Assembly: GCA_002338565.1 (NCBI GenBank)
Contig: DDIN01000006.1
Span: 166,525 to 230,524 of the forward strand
Reading direction: 5' to 3'
Source of the DNA: Hyphomonadaceae bacterium UBA1849
Lineage (GTDB): Bacteria > Pseudomonadota > Alphaproteobacteria > Caulobacterales > Hyphomonadaceae
Length of the DNA stretch: 64,000 nucleotides
Below, in pieces: positions 34,717 through 44,186 of this stretch. Every line of letters starts with the position of its first letter. Positions within the stretch are counted from its first letter, which is position 1. Position numbers and translations under genes: made by a program. Below the pieces are notes generated by a model. That model was not told the origin of the DNA. It saw only the letters and a list, made by a program, of their open reading frames with translations, and did no database searches.

Positions 34717-35841
34717 TCACTCGATCAGTTTTCCACCTGTTAGCGGGTGCGGCACTCCAGTCGTACCCGGAAAGCTGAGCGGCAGGCCACGCTTGCTGCG
34801 CACAGCCAGAAGCGCAAACGCCTCAGCTTCAATTGAATCGCCACGCCAGCCTTCATCCTCTGCCGTAACAACCGGCACAGGACAACGCTGATTCAGCTCG
34901 TCCATCAGAAACGGGTTTAGACGCCCCCCACCGCAAACGACGACTTTCGTCACCGGCTTAGGGAACAAGCTAAGTCCTGATGCGACCCCGGCCGCACTAA
35001 ACGCCGTGAGCGTTGCGCATCCGTCATTGAACGACAGTCCATCCGCGAGATCAGCGTTGAAGTCATATCGGTCTAGCGATTTCGGATATGATCGTTTGAA
35101 GTACGGGTGGCTCATCCAGTCTGCGAGACGTTCTGCATGCACCTCGCCCTGTCGTGCAGCATGGCCATCTGCGTCGTACGTGCCCTGATGATGCTTCATG
35201 ACCCACTCATCGACGGGACCATTGGCGGGTCCACAATCGAACCCGAAAATTTCATCACCGTTGATGTAGGTCAGGTTTGCGACACCGCCGAGGTTCAATA
35301 CTGCGACGGGCTGCTCAAGATCGGCGATTAGAGCGAGGTGATAGACCGGAGCGAGCGGTGCGCCTTCACCGCCAGCGTCAACATCATCCGCTCGGAAGTC
35401 GAAAGCCAATGGAACACCAAACATGTGCTTCAATGACGGCGCATCCAAAATCTGAAGGGTTCGTCCTTTGCTGCCGTTTAGAGGTGCCTTATGCAGAACA
35501 GTCTGACCATGCACTCCCGCGAGTACCGGTTTCTTGTCTGGAACACATTGAGCCACAGCGTCATCAAAGGCGTCTTTGTGAGCGCGATTCAGTACACGCA
35601 TAGCTGCATCGAAGGTACTCTGAGGTGGCGTCCCTTCCCAGTTCCAGGTGCGTGCCGCATCGACAGCAGCGCTGATTTCAGCGCGTTCGTCGGGCGTAAA
35701 TTTACGCTCCGAAACGGGCCCGAACTCATACACCTTTTCACCATCGGTACGGATGATTGCAGCATCGACCGCATCAATCGAAGTGCCGCTCATGAACCCG
35801 ATTGTCCAAATTGGCGAAAAATCGCCCGTATCAGTGTTCAA
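34717..35841 (-). CDS. anmK: Anhydro-N-acetylmuramic acid kinase
   Basis: Phosphorylates and opens 1,6-anhydroMurNAc from recycled cell wall to give MurNAc-6-phosphate. The sequence shows IGFMSGTSIDAVDAA (ATP site), GVHGQTVLHKA, NLGGVANLTYI, FDCGPANGPVDEWV and VVVCGGGRLNP, all typical of AnmK. I chose the TTG at 35841 with AAGGA 8 bases upstream, giving 374 residues, the usual length. The longer frame to 35919 would run into tyrS. It is divergent from tyrS with about 46 bases between starts. Confidence 0.93.
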   Translation of the reverse strand: MNTDTGDFSPIWTIGFMSGTSIDAVDAAIIRTDGEKVYEFGPVSERKFTPDERAEISAAVDAARTWNWEGTPPQSTFDAAMRVLNRAHKDAFDDAVAQCVPDKKPVLAGVHGQTVLHKAPLNGSKGRTLQILDAPSLKHMFGVPLAFDFRADDVDAGGEGAPLAPVYHLALIADLEQPVAVLNLGGVANLTYINGDEIFGFDCGPANGPVDEWVMKHHQGTYDADGHAARQGEVHAERLADWMSHPYFKRSYPKSLDRYDFNADLADGLSFNDGCATLTAFSAAGVASGLSLFPKPVTKVVVCGGGRLNPFLMDELNQRCPVPVVTAEDEGWRGDSIEAEAFALLAVRSKRGLPLSFPGTTGVPHPLTGGKLIE

Positions 35842-35887
35842 ACCTTCTATCCTTCGTGCTAGATCGCCGCGTCTAATGGAGACCGAT

Positions 35888-37141
35888 ATGAGTGAATTCA
35901 AATCCGATTTTCTGCGCACTCTGCAGACCCGCGGCTACATCAAGCAGACCACTCACGAAGCCGAGCTGGATGCTTATTGTTCCGAAGGTGTGCCGATGGC
36001 TTATATCGGATTCGATGCCACGGCTGAAAGCCTGCATGTCGGCTCACTCCTTCAGATCATGTTGCTACGCCGCCTTCAACAGGCTGGCGGCAAACCGGTT
36101 GTACTTATGGGTGGCGGCACGACTAAAATCGGCGACCCGACGGACAAAGAGAAGTCCCGCCCGATCCTGACGGAAGACGCCATCGCTAAGAATATTGAAG
36201 GCATCAAGAAAGCCTTTTCACCGTTCCTGACATTTGGAGATGGTCCCACAGATGCCATCATGGTCAATAACGCCGACTGGCTGGATAAACTCGGCTATAT
36301 CGAGTTTCTGCGTGACATCGGCAAGTTGTTCACCGTCAATACGATGGTAAAACAGGACACCGTTGCACGTCGTCTCAAAAACGAGCAGCCATACACCTTC
36401 CTTGAGTTTAACTATACGCTTCTCCAAGCATATGACTTCCTTGAGCTCTCACGCCGCCACAACTGTATGATCCAGCTGGGCGGCTCAGACCAATGGGGCA
36501 ATATCGTCGCTGGGACGGACCTCATCCACAAAGCGGACGGCCGTCAGGGCTTTGGCATCACATCACCCCTCATTACGACGGCTTCCGGCGGCAAAATGGG
36601 CAAAACTGCAGACGGCGCAGTATGGCTGAACTCCGAACTGCGGACGCCATATGAATACTGGCAGTTCTGGCGCAATACTGAGGACGCTGACGTCGGCCGT
36701 TTCCTTCGCCTGTTTACAGACATCCCGCTGGATGAAATCGAACGACTGGAAGCACTTGAAGGTGCCGAGATAAACGATGCGAAGATCGCGCTCGCCGATG
36801 CAACCACAACAATGCTGCATGGCGAACAGGCCGCAAACGACGCAAAAGAGTCCGCTGCAAAAGTGTTCCAGCAAGGCGCAAGCGGAGACGCGTTGCCAAC
36901 CTATGATGTTTCCAAAGATGAAGTAGAAGCAGGCATGCTGGTCGCAGCCGGTTTCACAGCCGCGGCTCTGACAAAATCCAATGGGGAAGCGCGCCGGAGC
37001 ATCAAGCAGAATGCAGCCAAACTCAACGGTGAAAGCGTCAGCGACGAGAACGCGACACTCAGCCTTTCAGATTTTGATGCAGATGGCCTAGCGACATTGT
37101 CCATCGGCAAAAAGCGCCACGCCCGCCTTCAGCTCCGCTAG
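35888..37141 (+). CDS. tyrS: Tyrosyl-tRNA synthetase
   Basis: Charges tRNA-Tyr. The 417-residue class I enzyme has the HIGH-type motif LHVGSLLQ, the tyrosine pocket (YIGFDATAESLHVGS, LGGSDQWGNI), the KMSKS-type motif KMGKTADGAVW and a C-terminal S4 RNA-binding domain (RSIKQNAAKLNGESV). The start is ATG 35888 with GGAG 6 bases before it; the frame extends upstream to 35648 but only as anmK antisense. Its TAG stop overlaps that of the AsmA-like gene in CTAG. Confidence 0.96.
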   Translation: MSEFKSDFLRTLQTRGYIKQTTHEAELDAYCSEGVPMAYIGFDATAESLHVGSLLQIMLLRRLQQAGGKPVVLMGGGTTKIGDPTDKEKSRPILTEDAIAKNIEGIKKAFSPFLTFGDGPTDAIMVNNADWLDKLGYIEFLRDIGKLFTVNTMVKQDTVARRLKNEQPYTFLEFNYTLLQAYDFLELSRRHNCMIQLGGSDQWGNIVAGTDLIHKADGRQGFGITSPLITTASGGKMGKTADGAVWLNSELRTPYEYWQFWRNTEDADVGRFLRLFTDIPLDEIERLEALEGAEINDAKIALADATTTMLHGEQAANDAKESAAKVFQQGASGDALPTYDVSKDEVEAGMLVAAGFTAAALTKSNGEARRSIKQNAAKLNGESVSDENATLSLSDFDADGLATLSIGKKRHARLQLR

Positions 37142-40100
37142 GGCGCAGGCTCCAATTCTTCTGGTTCCGTGACCTCTTCTGGCTGCGGGACCGGAGCTTC
37201 CGGGTTTTCGAAAACGCGGCGCAATACGCCCGGAACAATACCTGAAAGCGGATTCACGGAAACACGCGCTTCTTCCAAAGATCCCCGCACATCATAGGTA
37301 ATCGCGAACACGCCCTCACCTTCGCGCGAGACAAACAAATCCCCGATGATCGGGATTCCACCCAGTGCAGAGTTCACACCAAATGACGGCACGAGAACGC
37401 CGCTGATTTGCAAGTCCTCACCATCGTCAAGCATATGGCCATTCGCCGTTAAACCGAGCGCCGGGCCCGATGCCTTGCCGCCGCGAATATAGAACCCCTC
37501 AGGTGTAAGCGTCAGCGGAAGCTCGACACTTGAGAACAGCACGCCCTCACCCGACATCACGTCTGACAGCCCCCGAAGTGACGCAAGAGACAGAATCTGC
37601 GTCAGCAAAGGCGCATTCGCCATGCGTGCATTTCTCAGCGTGATATTCAGATCGGATGGTTGCTCATCTGCTCGCATGATACCGTTCATGCTGAGCTCGC
37701 CACCCGTCACAAAGTCTTGCCCGAGAACCGCAGAGATCAATCCACCCGCATTGCTTGCCTGTGCCGTGAGCTGATTATTGCCGTCATCCAGGCCCTGTAT
37801 GGAGAGCGCGAACGGATTATCTAACTCTAACAAACCGGCGAGCTCAAAACTGTTCAGGCGCGGGCCAGAGAAATCCACACGCATCGTCGCATCCTGTGCC
37901 TGCAGGTCGTTTCTGAGCTGAAGGCGATCAATATTTGCGTCCAGCGTGACCTCTCCAAAGATCGGAAGCGCACCGCTGCCACCGGCGCCGCCTGCATTTA
38001 GAACACCCTCCAGAAGCGGAGCCGCGTTCAGATACGGACCGGTTAGCTCCAGTTCCAGCGTGAGCGGATCGGGACGCCGAAGTTCACCGCGCAGGTCAAG
38101 CTCGTCTTCGATGTAAATGCGGTCAACTGAGAGGTCTTCCAACCGTCCGTCAGCGCCCAGAGAAACATCACCCTGAAAGTCGACGCCCTCGGCGATGAAG
38201 GCAATTTCAGTCGTCTGTTCCTCTTCCTCGGTAATTACCCGAACAACTGCATTGGCTGGCTCACCTATTGGCTTAAACCAGGAAAACTCCTCTACATCGA
38301 GGCGAGACTCTTCAAAGTCGAGCGCGATATTGATCAGGTTCCAGTTCTCAGCTGACGTTCCAAACGCATCAAGCTCCGCGTACGCCGATCCGGTCATGTA
38401 GGTTCGAATTGCAACGCCGAACCGGTTAATGAAATCAGGACTCACATAGCCGGACGCCCGTAGTGTGGAACGGTCTTCAGCGCCTTCTTCACGAAACCGG
38501 TCGCTCCAGGTAAATTCCATCGGCGCGTCACCGAACTGACCATAACCGGAGATACGCAGGAGCTCATTGGACACGTGGATATCCGCCTGACTGCCAGTCA
38601 AGGACATCTCATTAAACAGCTCTCTAAAGCCTCCATCTGTGATCTCGCCTTCGACAGTGAACCGCGTATCCTCATAGGACACTTCGGATAATGCCGGACG
38701 GATCAGCGAAAAGTGCGCCTGTCCGGACCCTGTAATATCTTGAATGTTCAGTCCATATTGCGCCTCAAGCTGAAGCCGGGAATCAGAGAGCGTCTGGAGA
38801 ATATCCTGCACATCACCAAAGCCTTCGGCGTCGATATAAAAGTTCTCACCTTTTGGCTTAAACTGGGGAATCGAGACCTTCCCTGAAGTTAGCGTCCAAT
38901 TGCTGAATTCACCGCTCTCAAGATCGAGCGAGAAGGAGTTTCCGTTCAGGCGGGCTGAACCGCGCCCTCTGTTCACCGAAGGCAAATCCTCCAGGAATGA
39001 CGTGACAGCATTCTCAAACACGAAATCCAGCTGGAGATCTTCATCGTCCAGTCGATCATCCCGCAATTCATCCGGCGATAAGTCCATCCGGAATTGAGCT
39101 GCGGAGAAGTCGCCTTCGCGAACGTTTTCCTCAACCCACAGACGCGCATCAGCCCCGAGCGTTACGGGCCAGAATTTAAGTACGGTTTCGGGCGTGAATG
39201 CACCATCCACTGTGGCTGTCATGGAGATGCCAAAAGGAAGGTCATCTGGTAACGCATTTTCATCAGGCAAATACATTCGCCCTTGCGCGTAGGCTTGTGC
39301 GCCATCGACAAACGCAGTCATGTCCAGCACATCCATCTGGCGCCTGCGTAAATCCACCAACGCTTCCGCACGCACATTCTGAATCTGCCAGATTTCAGAA
39401 AAATAGGGCGTAAAGTCGAGCTGTAGCGCTTCGGCATCCAGACTGATGGCATGTGGTTCAGCCAAGGGGTCTTCCAGCAGATTTGTAACCTGATCAAACT
39501 GTAGCTGAAGACTACCCAGAGCAAACTCGGTATCGATCTCACGTGCATCTACAAACAGTACGTCGCGTTCTATATCGTATTCGACAAGCAGACTATTCGC
39601 GCCGATTTCGATCAGATCTTCACCCATAAGCAATTCGCCAGGCTGAGAGCTTACGTCCACAGAAACAATATCAATGCCGGACTGACGTACCTCGAATGCA
39701 AAAGACAAATCGGCCATCAGCGTGCCTGAGAGTTCCGGCAAAATCGCTACGAGTACAGGAAGTTCAGGAATATTCGCATCCTGAAGCGACAACACGGTTC
39801 GGAATTCGCGAAGCCGCGAAATAAACTCCAGATCAAACTCGAGGCTCTGCGGCGCACCATCGCCTATCGCTTCGCCGAAGCCCGAAATGCCAATCGTGTC
39901 GTCATCCTGAACGAGCGACAGATTCGCATTTTCCAGCACCCATTCCACATCACTTTCCTCGTCTATAAGACGAACACGAAAGCCCGAGAGGGTGATTTCA
40001 TCCACATTGGCGACGGCGGCAGAATTTGCGAGATTCTCGACAACATTCAGAATGGCTTGTTCTGCATACTGAAATGGCGACGTGGCTTCATGGAATTGAA

Positions 40101-40536
40101 CCGGATAAACCGGAGGGATGGCCTGTCCTGCGAATTTTAGCCCTCCGCCTTCCGGACGCCGAACCTCAAACTCACCGTCGCGAATATGAAGCTCCTGAAG
40201 CTCCACCTGCCCTACGAGCAGGCTGAATGCATCGAACTCAATTGTCGCACCATCTGCGCGAGCGACAACTTCTTCGGTGTCATTATAGAAAACCAGTTCA
40301 TCTGCCAGAATCTGGAATTCATTCTGATCGTGCTGCCAACGCAAGGAGAGCGCCCCGACGGAAACAGGCTGGCCGCCCCGGGCGCGCGAGATTTCGGCTT
40401 CCACATTACCGCGGACGAACTCGAGGTCTGTAGGCCCTGAAACGAGGCGCCATGCGATCAAACCAAGTCCGAGGCCAATCAGAAGCACAAGCCCCGTCAG
40501 ACCTTCCAGAATGATTATGCCTGTGGTTTGACGCAC
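37138..40536 (-). CDS. Large AsmA/YhdP-like envelope protein
   Basis: A 1132-residue protein with one N-terminal membrane helix (IIILEGLTGLVLLIGLGLGL) and a very long periplasmic, beta-rich body with DUF3971-like and AsmA-like C-terminal regions (LSLASLRGLSDVMSGEGVLFSSVELPLTLTPEGF style repeats). The AsmA/TamB/YhdP superfamily forms hydrophobic grooves that carry phospholipids between inner and outer membranes. The C-terminus is a Pro/Glu-rich tail (PEAPVPQPEEVTEPEE). Function is inferred from architecture. It is divergent from bcp. Confidence 0.82.
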   Translation of the reverse strand: MRQTTGIIILEGLTGLVLLIGLGLGLIAWRLVSGPTDLEFVRGNVEAEISRARGGQPVSVGALSLRWQHDQNEFQILADELVFYNDTEEVVARADGATIEFDAFSLLVGQVELQELHIRDGEFEVRRPEGGGLKFAGQAIPPVYPVQFHEATSPFQYAEQAILNVVENLANSAAVANVDEITLSGFRVRLIDEESDVEWVLENANLSLVQDDDTIGISGFGEAIGDGAPQSLEFDLEFISRLREFRTVLSLQDANIPELPVLVAILPELSGTLMADLSFAFEVRQSGIDIVSVDVSSQPGELLMGEDLIEIGANSLLVEYDIERDVLFVDAREIDTEFALGSLQLQFDQVTNLLEDPLAEPHAISLDAEALQLDFTPYFSEIWQIQNVRAEALVDLRRRQMDVLDMTAFVDGAQAYAQGRMYLPDENALPDDLPFGISMTATVDGAFTPETVLKFWPVTLGADARLWVEENVREGDFSAAQFRMDLSPDELRDDRLDDEDLQLDFVFENAVTSFLEDLPSVNRGRGSARLNGNSFSLDLESGEFSNWTLTSGKVSIPQFKPKGENFYIDAEGFGDVQDILQTLSDSRLQLEAQYGLNIQDITGSGQAHFSLIRPALSEVSYEDTRFTVEGEITDGGFRELFNEMSLTGSQADIHVSNELLRISGYGQFGDAPMEFTWSDRFREEGAEDRSTLRASGYVSPDFINRFGVAIRTYMTGSAYAELDAFGTSAENWNLINIALDFEESRLDVEEFSWFKPIGEPANAVVRVITEEEEQTTEIAFIAEGVDFQGDVSLGADGRLEDLSVDRIYIEDELDLRGELRRPDPLTLELELTGPYLNAAPLLEGVLNAGGAGGSGALPIFGEVTLDANIDRLQLRNDLQAQDATMRVDFSGPRLNSFELAGLLELDNPFALSIQGLDDGNNQLTAQASNAGGLISAVLGQDFVTGGELSMNGIMRADEQPSDLNITLRNARMANAPLLTQILSLASLRGLSDVMSGEGVLFSSVELPLTLTPEGFYIRGGKASGPALGLTANGHMLDDGEDLQISGVLVPSFGVNSALGGIPIIGDLFVSREGEGVFAITYDVRGSLEEARVSVNPLSGIVPGVLRRVFENPEAPVPQPEEVTEPEELEPAP

Positions 40537-40617
40537 TCAGAAAACTCACAATATTGATCAGAGTCAGAATCTGATCCTTTAAACTCATATATTTCATCAA
40601 CCAGAAAGAAGGTCGAC

Positions 40618-41091
40618 ATGCAGATCGGAGATAAAATCCCATCATTTACACTGCCAACACCCGACGGCGGAACAGTATCTAGTGACGACCTAAAAGGCGG
40701 TTGGACCGTTATCTATTTTTATCCGAAGGACAACACCCCCGGCTGCACAACAGAGGCGAAAGACTTCAGCGCAGAAATCGAAGCATTTCAGGCACTTGGT
40801 GCTCGAGTAATCGGCATCTCGGCCGACAGCCCCAAGAAACACGCAAATTTTATCGCAAAACAGGAACTTAAAGTCGAACTCCTGTCCGATGAAGATACCT
40901 CCGTATGCGAAGCATTTGGCGTCTGGGTTGAAAAGAAGATGTATGGAAAAACCTATATGGGTATCCTCAGATCAACATTTATCGTTGCTCCGGACCTTAA
41001 GGTCGCCCACGAGTGGAAAAAAGTTAAAGTAAAAGAACATGCTTCTGATGTTCTAAGCACTCTAAAAGAAGCAATTAACCAACATAATTGA
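40618..41091 (+). CDS. bcp: Thiol peroxidase of the Bcp/PrxQ family
   Basis: Reduces hydroperoxides at the expense of thioredoxin. The 157-residue protein has the peroxidatic cysteine C43 in DNTPGCTTEAKDFS. The resolving cysteine found five residues later in E. coli Bcp is a lysine here (K48). Another cysteine, C97 in TSVCEAFGVW, may take over, or the enzyme works by a one-Cys mechanism. GILRSTFIV supplies the conserved active-site arginine. It has its own promoter region, shared with the divergent AsmA-like gene. Confidence 0.93.
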   Translation: MQIGDKIPSFTLPTPDGGTVSSDDLKGGWTVIYFYPKDNTPGCTTEAKDFSAEIEAFQALGARVIGISADSPKKHANFIAKQELKVELLSDEDTSVCEAFGVWVEKKMYGKTYMGILRSTFIVAPDLKVAHEWKKVKVKEHASDVLSTLKEAINQHN

Positions 41092-41249
41092 TTTCTTAAT
41101 GAGCAATTTACCGGTTCGACCGAGATTATCTAAAAAAAATGCGTAGGGTGGTCTTCGCGTCGTAATTTTTTTCGTCTAGGGTCGATCAAAATCCGGTGAA
41201 GGCGATCTGGGGCGCTTTAAATCGGCACGAGTATCGGGCGGCGTAAAAT

Positions 41250-42473
41250 ATGAAAGAAATGCACGGAAAAGCTAAATCCTGGCTCGAGAGGACATTTCCT
41301 GAGCGCCAGATTTATCACCGTAGCGGCGGTTCAGTACGTTATATCAACATCACTCAACGCCAACAGGTGCTCGCTGCGGCAGGTGCTGCGCTCGCGATTG
41401 GCTGGTGCGTGTTCGCAACGTTCAGCGTCATCAGCCAGGGGCCACGCCTCTCTGCCCACAATGATGCACTCGACCGCAACGATGCACGATGGCAGCGATG
41501 GGTGAATGAGACAAACGCACGCGCCGCAACTGCCCAGTCTCTTCTGGAAGAACGAACTGAAGCCTTCCAGCGCGCCACTATCGAGTTCGAGCAACGTCAC
41601 GATACGCTCAAAATGCTCCTCGAGGCCGTCCAATCACCAGAATCAATTGAAGAGAATGTGCTCCGCGGCAACGGAGCAAACTTTCTGATTGAGGCAGGGA
41701 TTGAAGAAGGCGCACCACGTCAGTCACGCCCTACCCCAGTCCAGACTGCCTCACTTGAAGTTGCCGGCTTTCGCGAAAATATCGATCAGCTTCGCCAAGA
41801 GCAAAACGCCTTCCTCGATGGTGTTGAACAGGTCGCTGTTGAACGTTCTGAACAGGCGCGCGGCGTACTTCAACTCACTGGCGTCGGTATTGGGCGTTTC
41901 GAAGAACAGCGAGAAATGGGCGGCCCACTGGTAGAGCTCAGTTCAATGAGCACACAATACGGGCTGAGTGATTCTGATCCTCAGTTCTCAGAACGCGCCG
42001 TTCAGGTCGCAGCACGCCTGCAGGAAGCGAACTATTACCAAAGCCTGGTCGAACTGCTCCCGCTTGGTGAGCCGATCAGCGTTCCTTTCCGTGAAACTTC
42101 CGGTTATGGTCTTCGTACAGACCCGTTTAACCGACGCCCTGCATTCCACGCTGGAATGGACATGGGCGCGTACCACCGGGCTCCAATTGTCGCCGCCGGC
42201 CCTGGCGTTGTTACCTATGCCGGATCACGGTCTGGTTACGGACGTCTTGTCGAAATCGATCATGGTTACGGTTTTCGGACACGATATGGTCACCTTAATA
42301 GTGTAGAGGTTGAGGTAGGCGACGAGATCCAGATGGGCGATCTGGTCGGGCGAATGGGCACAACTGGCCGAAGCACTGGTCCTCACCTGCACTATGAGGT
42401 CTGGTTCCGAGGCAAAACATATAACCCCGTAAATTTTTTGAGGGCAGGTCAACATGTTCACCAACAAGGGTAA
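41250..42473 (+). CDS. M23 family peptidoglycan endopeptidase (LmdC-like), bactofilin partner
   Basis: This 407-residue membrane-anchored protein has a cytoplasmic N-terminus (about 1-45), one transmembrane helix (about 46-67), a periplasmic coiled coil (about 70-200) and a C-terminal LytM/M23 domain. The zinc site is complete: HAGMD, HGYGFRTRYGHL and GPHLHYEV. Such peptidases cut peptide crosslinks in the wall. The last 20 bases overlap the bactofilin gene; in Hyphomonas neptunium the same pair (LmdC and BacA) shapes stalk and bud. Interaction through the cytoplasmic tail is likely. Confidence 0.93.
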   Translation: MKEMHGKAKSWLERTFPERQIYHRSGGSVRYINITQRQQVLAAAGAALAIGWCVFATFSVISQGPRLSAHNDALDRNDARWQRWVNETNARAATAQSLLEERTEAFQRATIEFEQRHDTLKMLLEAVQSPESIEENVLRGNGANFLIEAGIEEGAPRQSRPTPVQTASLEVAGFRENIDQLRQEQNAFLDGVEQVAVERSEQARGVLQLTGVGIGRFEEQREMGGPLVELSSMSTQYGLSDSDPQFSERAVQVAARLQEANYYQSLVELLPLGEPISVPFRETSGYGLRTDPFNRRPAFHAGMDMGAYHRAPIVAAGPGVVTYAGSRSGYGRLVEIDHGYGFRTRYGHLNSVEVEVGDEIQMGDLVGRMGTTGRSTGPHLHYEVWFRGKTYNPVNFLRAGQHVHQQG

Positions 42474-42927
42474 ACCAGAAGGTTCTTCTCCTTCAACGAC
42501 ACCATCGCAGGGAGAGCCGATGCGTCAGGCAGCTACACGTCCTGCAGCACGTTCTGCTCCGTCACTCTTCAGCAACGACATGAAGCTGAAAGGCTCTATT
42601 GTTTCCGAGGGTGAAATTCAGATCGACGGCAAAATTGAAGGTGACGTTAAAGCAGCGGCTCTGACAATCGGCGACACAGGCGAAATCCTCGGTGAAGTTG
42701 TTGCAGAAACCATCGTCGTTCGCGGCAAGGTCAAAGGCCACATTCGCGCACGCAAAGTTCAGCTGGCTTCATCCGCTAAAGTCGAAGGCGACATCACGCA
42801 CTCTTCTCTGTCTATTGAGGCAAATGCGGTGTTCGAAGGACAGGTCAAACATTCTTCAGACCCTCTGAAGACTGGTTCTGCGCCTGCAAGCCCTGCTCCG
42901 ACTACGCCGACGCCAACCGCTGGCTAA
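42454..42927 (+). CDS. bacA: Bactofilin (BacA-like) cytoskeletal protein
   Basis: Bactofilins self-assemble into polar filaments on the inner membrane and recruit wall enzymes. This 157-residue protein has the short N-terminal membrane-targeting type sequence MFTNKGK, a disordered linker, the central right-handed beta-helix (residues about 42-135, starting LKGSIVSEGEIQIDGKIEG) and a Pro/Thr-rich tail. The start lies inside the M23 peptidase gene, so the two are translationally coupled. A terminator follows. Confidence 0.94.
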   Translation: MFTNKGKPEGSSPSTTPSQGEPMRQAATRPAARSAPSLFSNDMKLKGSIVSEGEIQIDGKIEGDVKAAALTIGDTGEILGEVVAETIVVRGKVKGHIRARKVQLASSAKVEGDITHSSLSIEANAVFEGQVKHSSDPLKTGSAPASPAPTTPTPTAG

Positions 42928-42946
42928 TCGACGCTTACAAGTTCAG

Positions 42947-42977
42947 AAAAAAGCCGCCCGTTTGGGTGGCTTTTTTT
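42947..42977. terminator. Bidirectional terminator between bacA and prfB
   Basis: A run of As, GCCGCCC (42953-42959), loop GTTT, GGGTGGC (42964-42970), then seven Ts. The symmetric A- and T-runs suit both converging genes. Confidence 0.88.
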
Positions 42978-42994
42978 GTTTGAAGAGAGACGCG

Positions 42995-44123
42995 CTAGGC
43001 TCCGTTGTCGTCCGTATCAGATGCTGACGTCAGACTATGTGATAGAGACGCCGCGAGAAACTGATCAAGATCACCGTCCAGAACACCTTGCGTGTCCGAC
43101 GTCTCAACGTTTGTCCGTAAGTCTTTGACCATCTGATATGGCTGAAGAACATACGAACGGATCTGATGGCCCCAGCCGATCTCAGACTTGGTGCTCTCCA
43201 GCGCTTCGGTTGCTTCACGCTTCTTCTGTAGCTCAAGCTCGTAAAGTCGCGCGCGCAGCATCTCCCACGCGGTTGCACGGTTCTGGTGCTGAGAGCGACC
43301 ATTCTGACATGCAACGACAATACCCGTAGGTTCGTGGGTCAGCCGAACGGCAGAATCCGTTTTATTGACGTGCTGGCCACCCGCACCGCTCGCGCGATAG
43401 GTATCAGTCCGCACATCCTTGTCTTCGATCTCGATATCAATGGACTCATCGATAACGGGATAGACCCAGACGCTGGCAAAGCTCGTGTGACGACGAGCAT
43501 TCGAATCGAACGGAGAAATGCGTACGAGGCGGTGAACGCCGGACTCACTTTTCAACCAGCCATAAGCGTTTTCACCTTTAATCTGCAAAGTCGCCGACTT
43601 GATACCGGCTTCTTCAGCGACATGCTCTTCGACTTCGTCCAGCTTCATGTCATGCGCATTGGCCCAGCGAACATACATTCTGCGGAGCATGCCTGCCCAA
43701 TCCTGGCTTTCTGTTCCGCCCGCGCCAGCATGAATTTCGACATAGCAGTTATTTCCATCCGCTTCGCCGGATAGCAGCGCCTCAAGCTCGGCTTTTTCAC
43801 CGCGTGCTTTAGCATTTATCAGAAGATCGAGAATTTCCTCAAGGGCGTCTTTGTCACCCTCTTCCTGAGCCATTTCATAGAGTTCGCGCGCATCAGACAA
43901 ATCACTCTCAAGCGACTGGATAGCTTCCATTTGATCATTGAGCTTAGTGCGCTCGCGCATCAGCTTTTGCGCCGCCTGCGCATCGTCCCAGAAGTCGGAA
44001 CGTTCTGACATTGCCGTTAATTCGTCGAATCTTTTCTGGGAACGATCCCAGTCAAAGACGCCTCCTCAGCAGTTCCACTGACTGCTCGATTTGGCCTGCC
44101 AAAGACATCATTTCAGGTGTCAT
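42995..44123 (-). CDS. prfB: Peptide chain release factor 2, with programmed +1 frameshift
   Basis: RF2 ends translation at UGA and UAA. The 338-residue frame starting at MSERSDFW (44011) is only part of the gene. Upstream, on the minus strand, ATG at 44123 starts 23 codons ending RRRL, then the in-frame TGA (44054-44052). The slip sequence is CTT TGA C, with AGGAGG (44066-44061) three bases before CTT, exactly the autoregulatory site of E. coli prfB. After skipping one T the frame continues LDWDRSQKRFDEL into the main body, giving 375 residues. The SPF anticodon-like motif (ISPFDSNARR) and the GGQ motif (SGAGGQHVNK) are present. Confidence 0.95.
44051..44066 (-). promoter_or_regulatory. prfB programmed frameshift signal
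   Basis: Read on the minus strand: AGGAGG, CGT, CTT TGA C. The internal Shine-Dalgarno-like AGGAGG and the slow UGA stop promote a +1 slip on CUU. When RF2 is scarce, frameshifting and RF2 synthesis rise. Confidence 0.95.
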
Positions 44124-44186
44124 GCACCTACTCTCCTGAATTCGTAAATTCCGATTGGACCGTGGGTTCTAGACAGTTCGCACCGT

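Noticed and set aside
35648..35887. 80-codon N-terminal extension of tyrS
   Set aside because: It lies within anmK on the other strand, TyrS homology begins at MSEFKSDF, and a good ribosome-binding site precedes ATG 35888.
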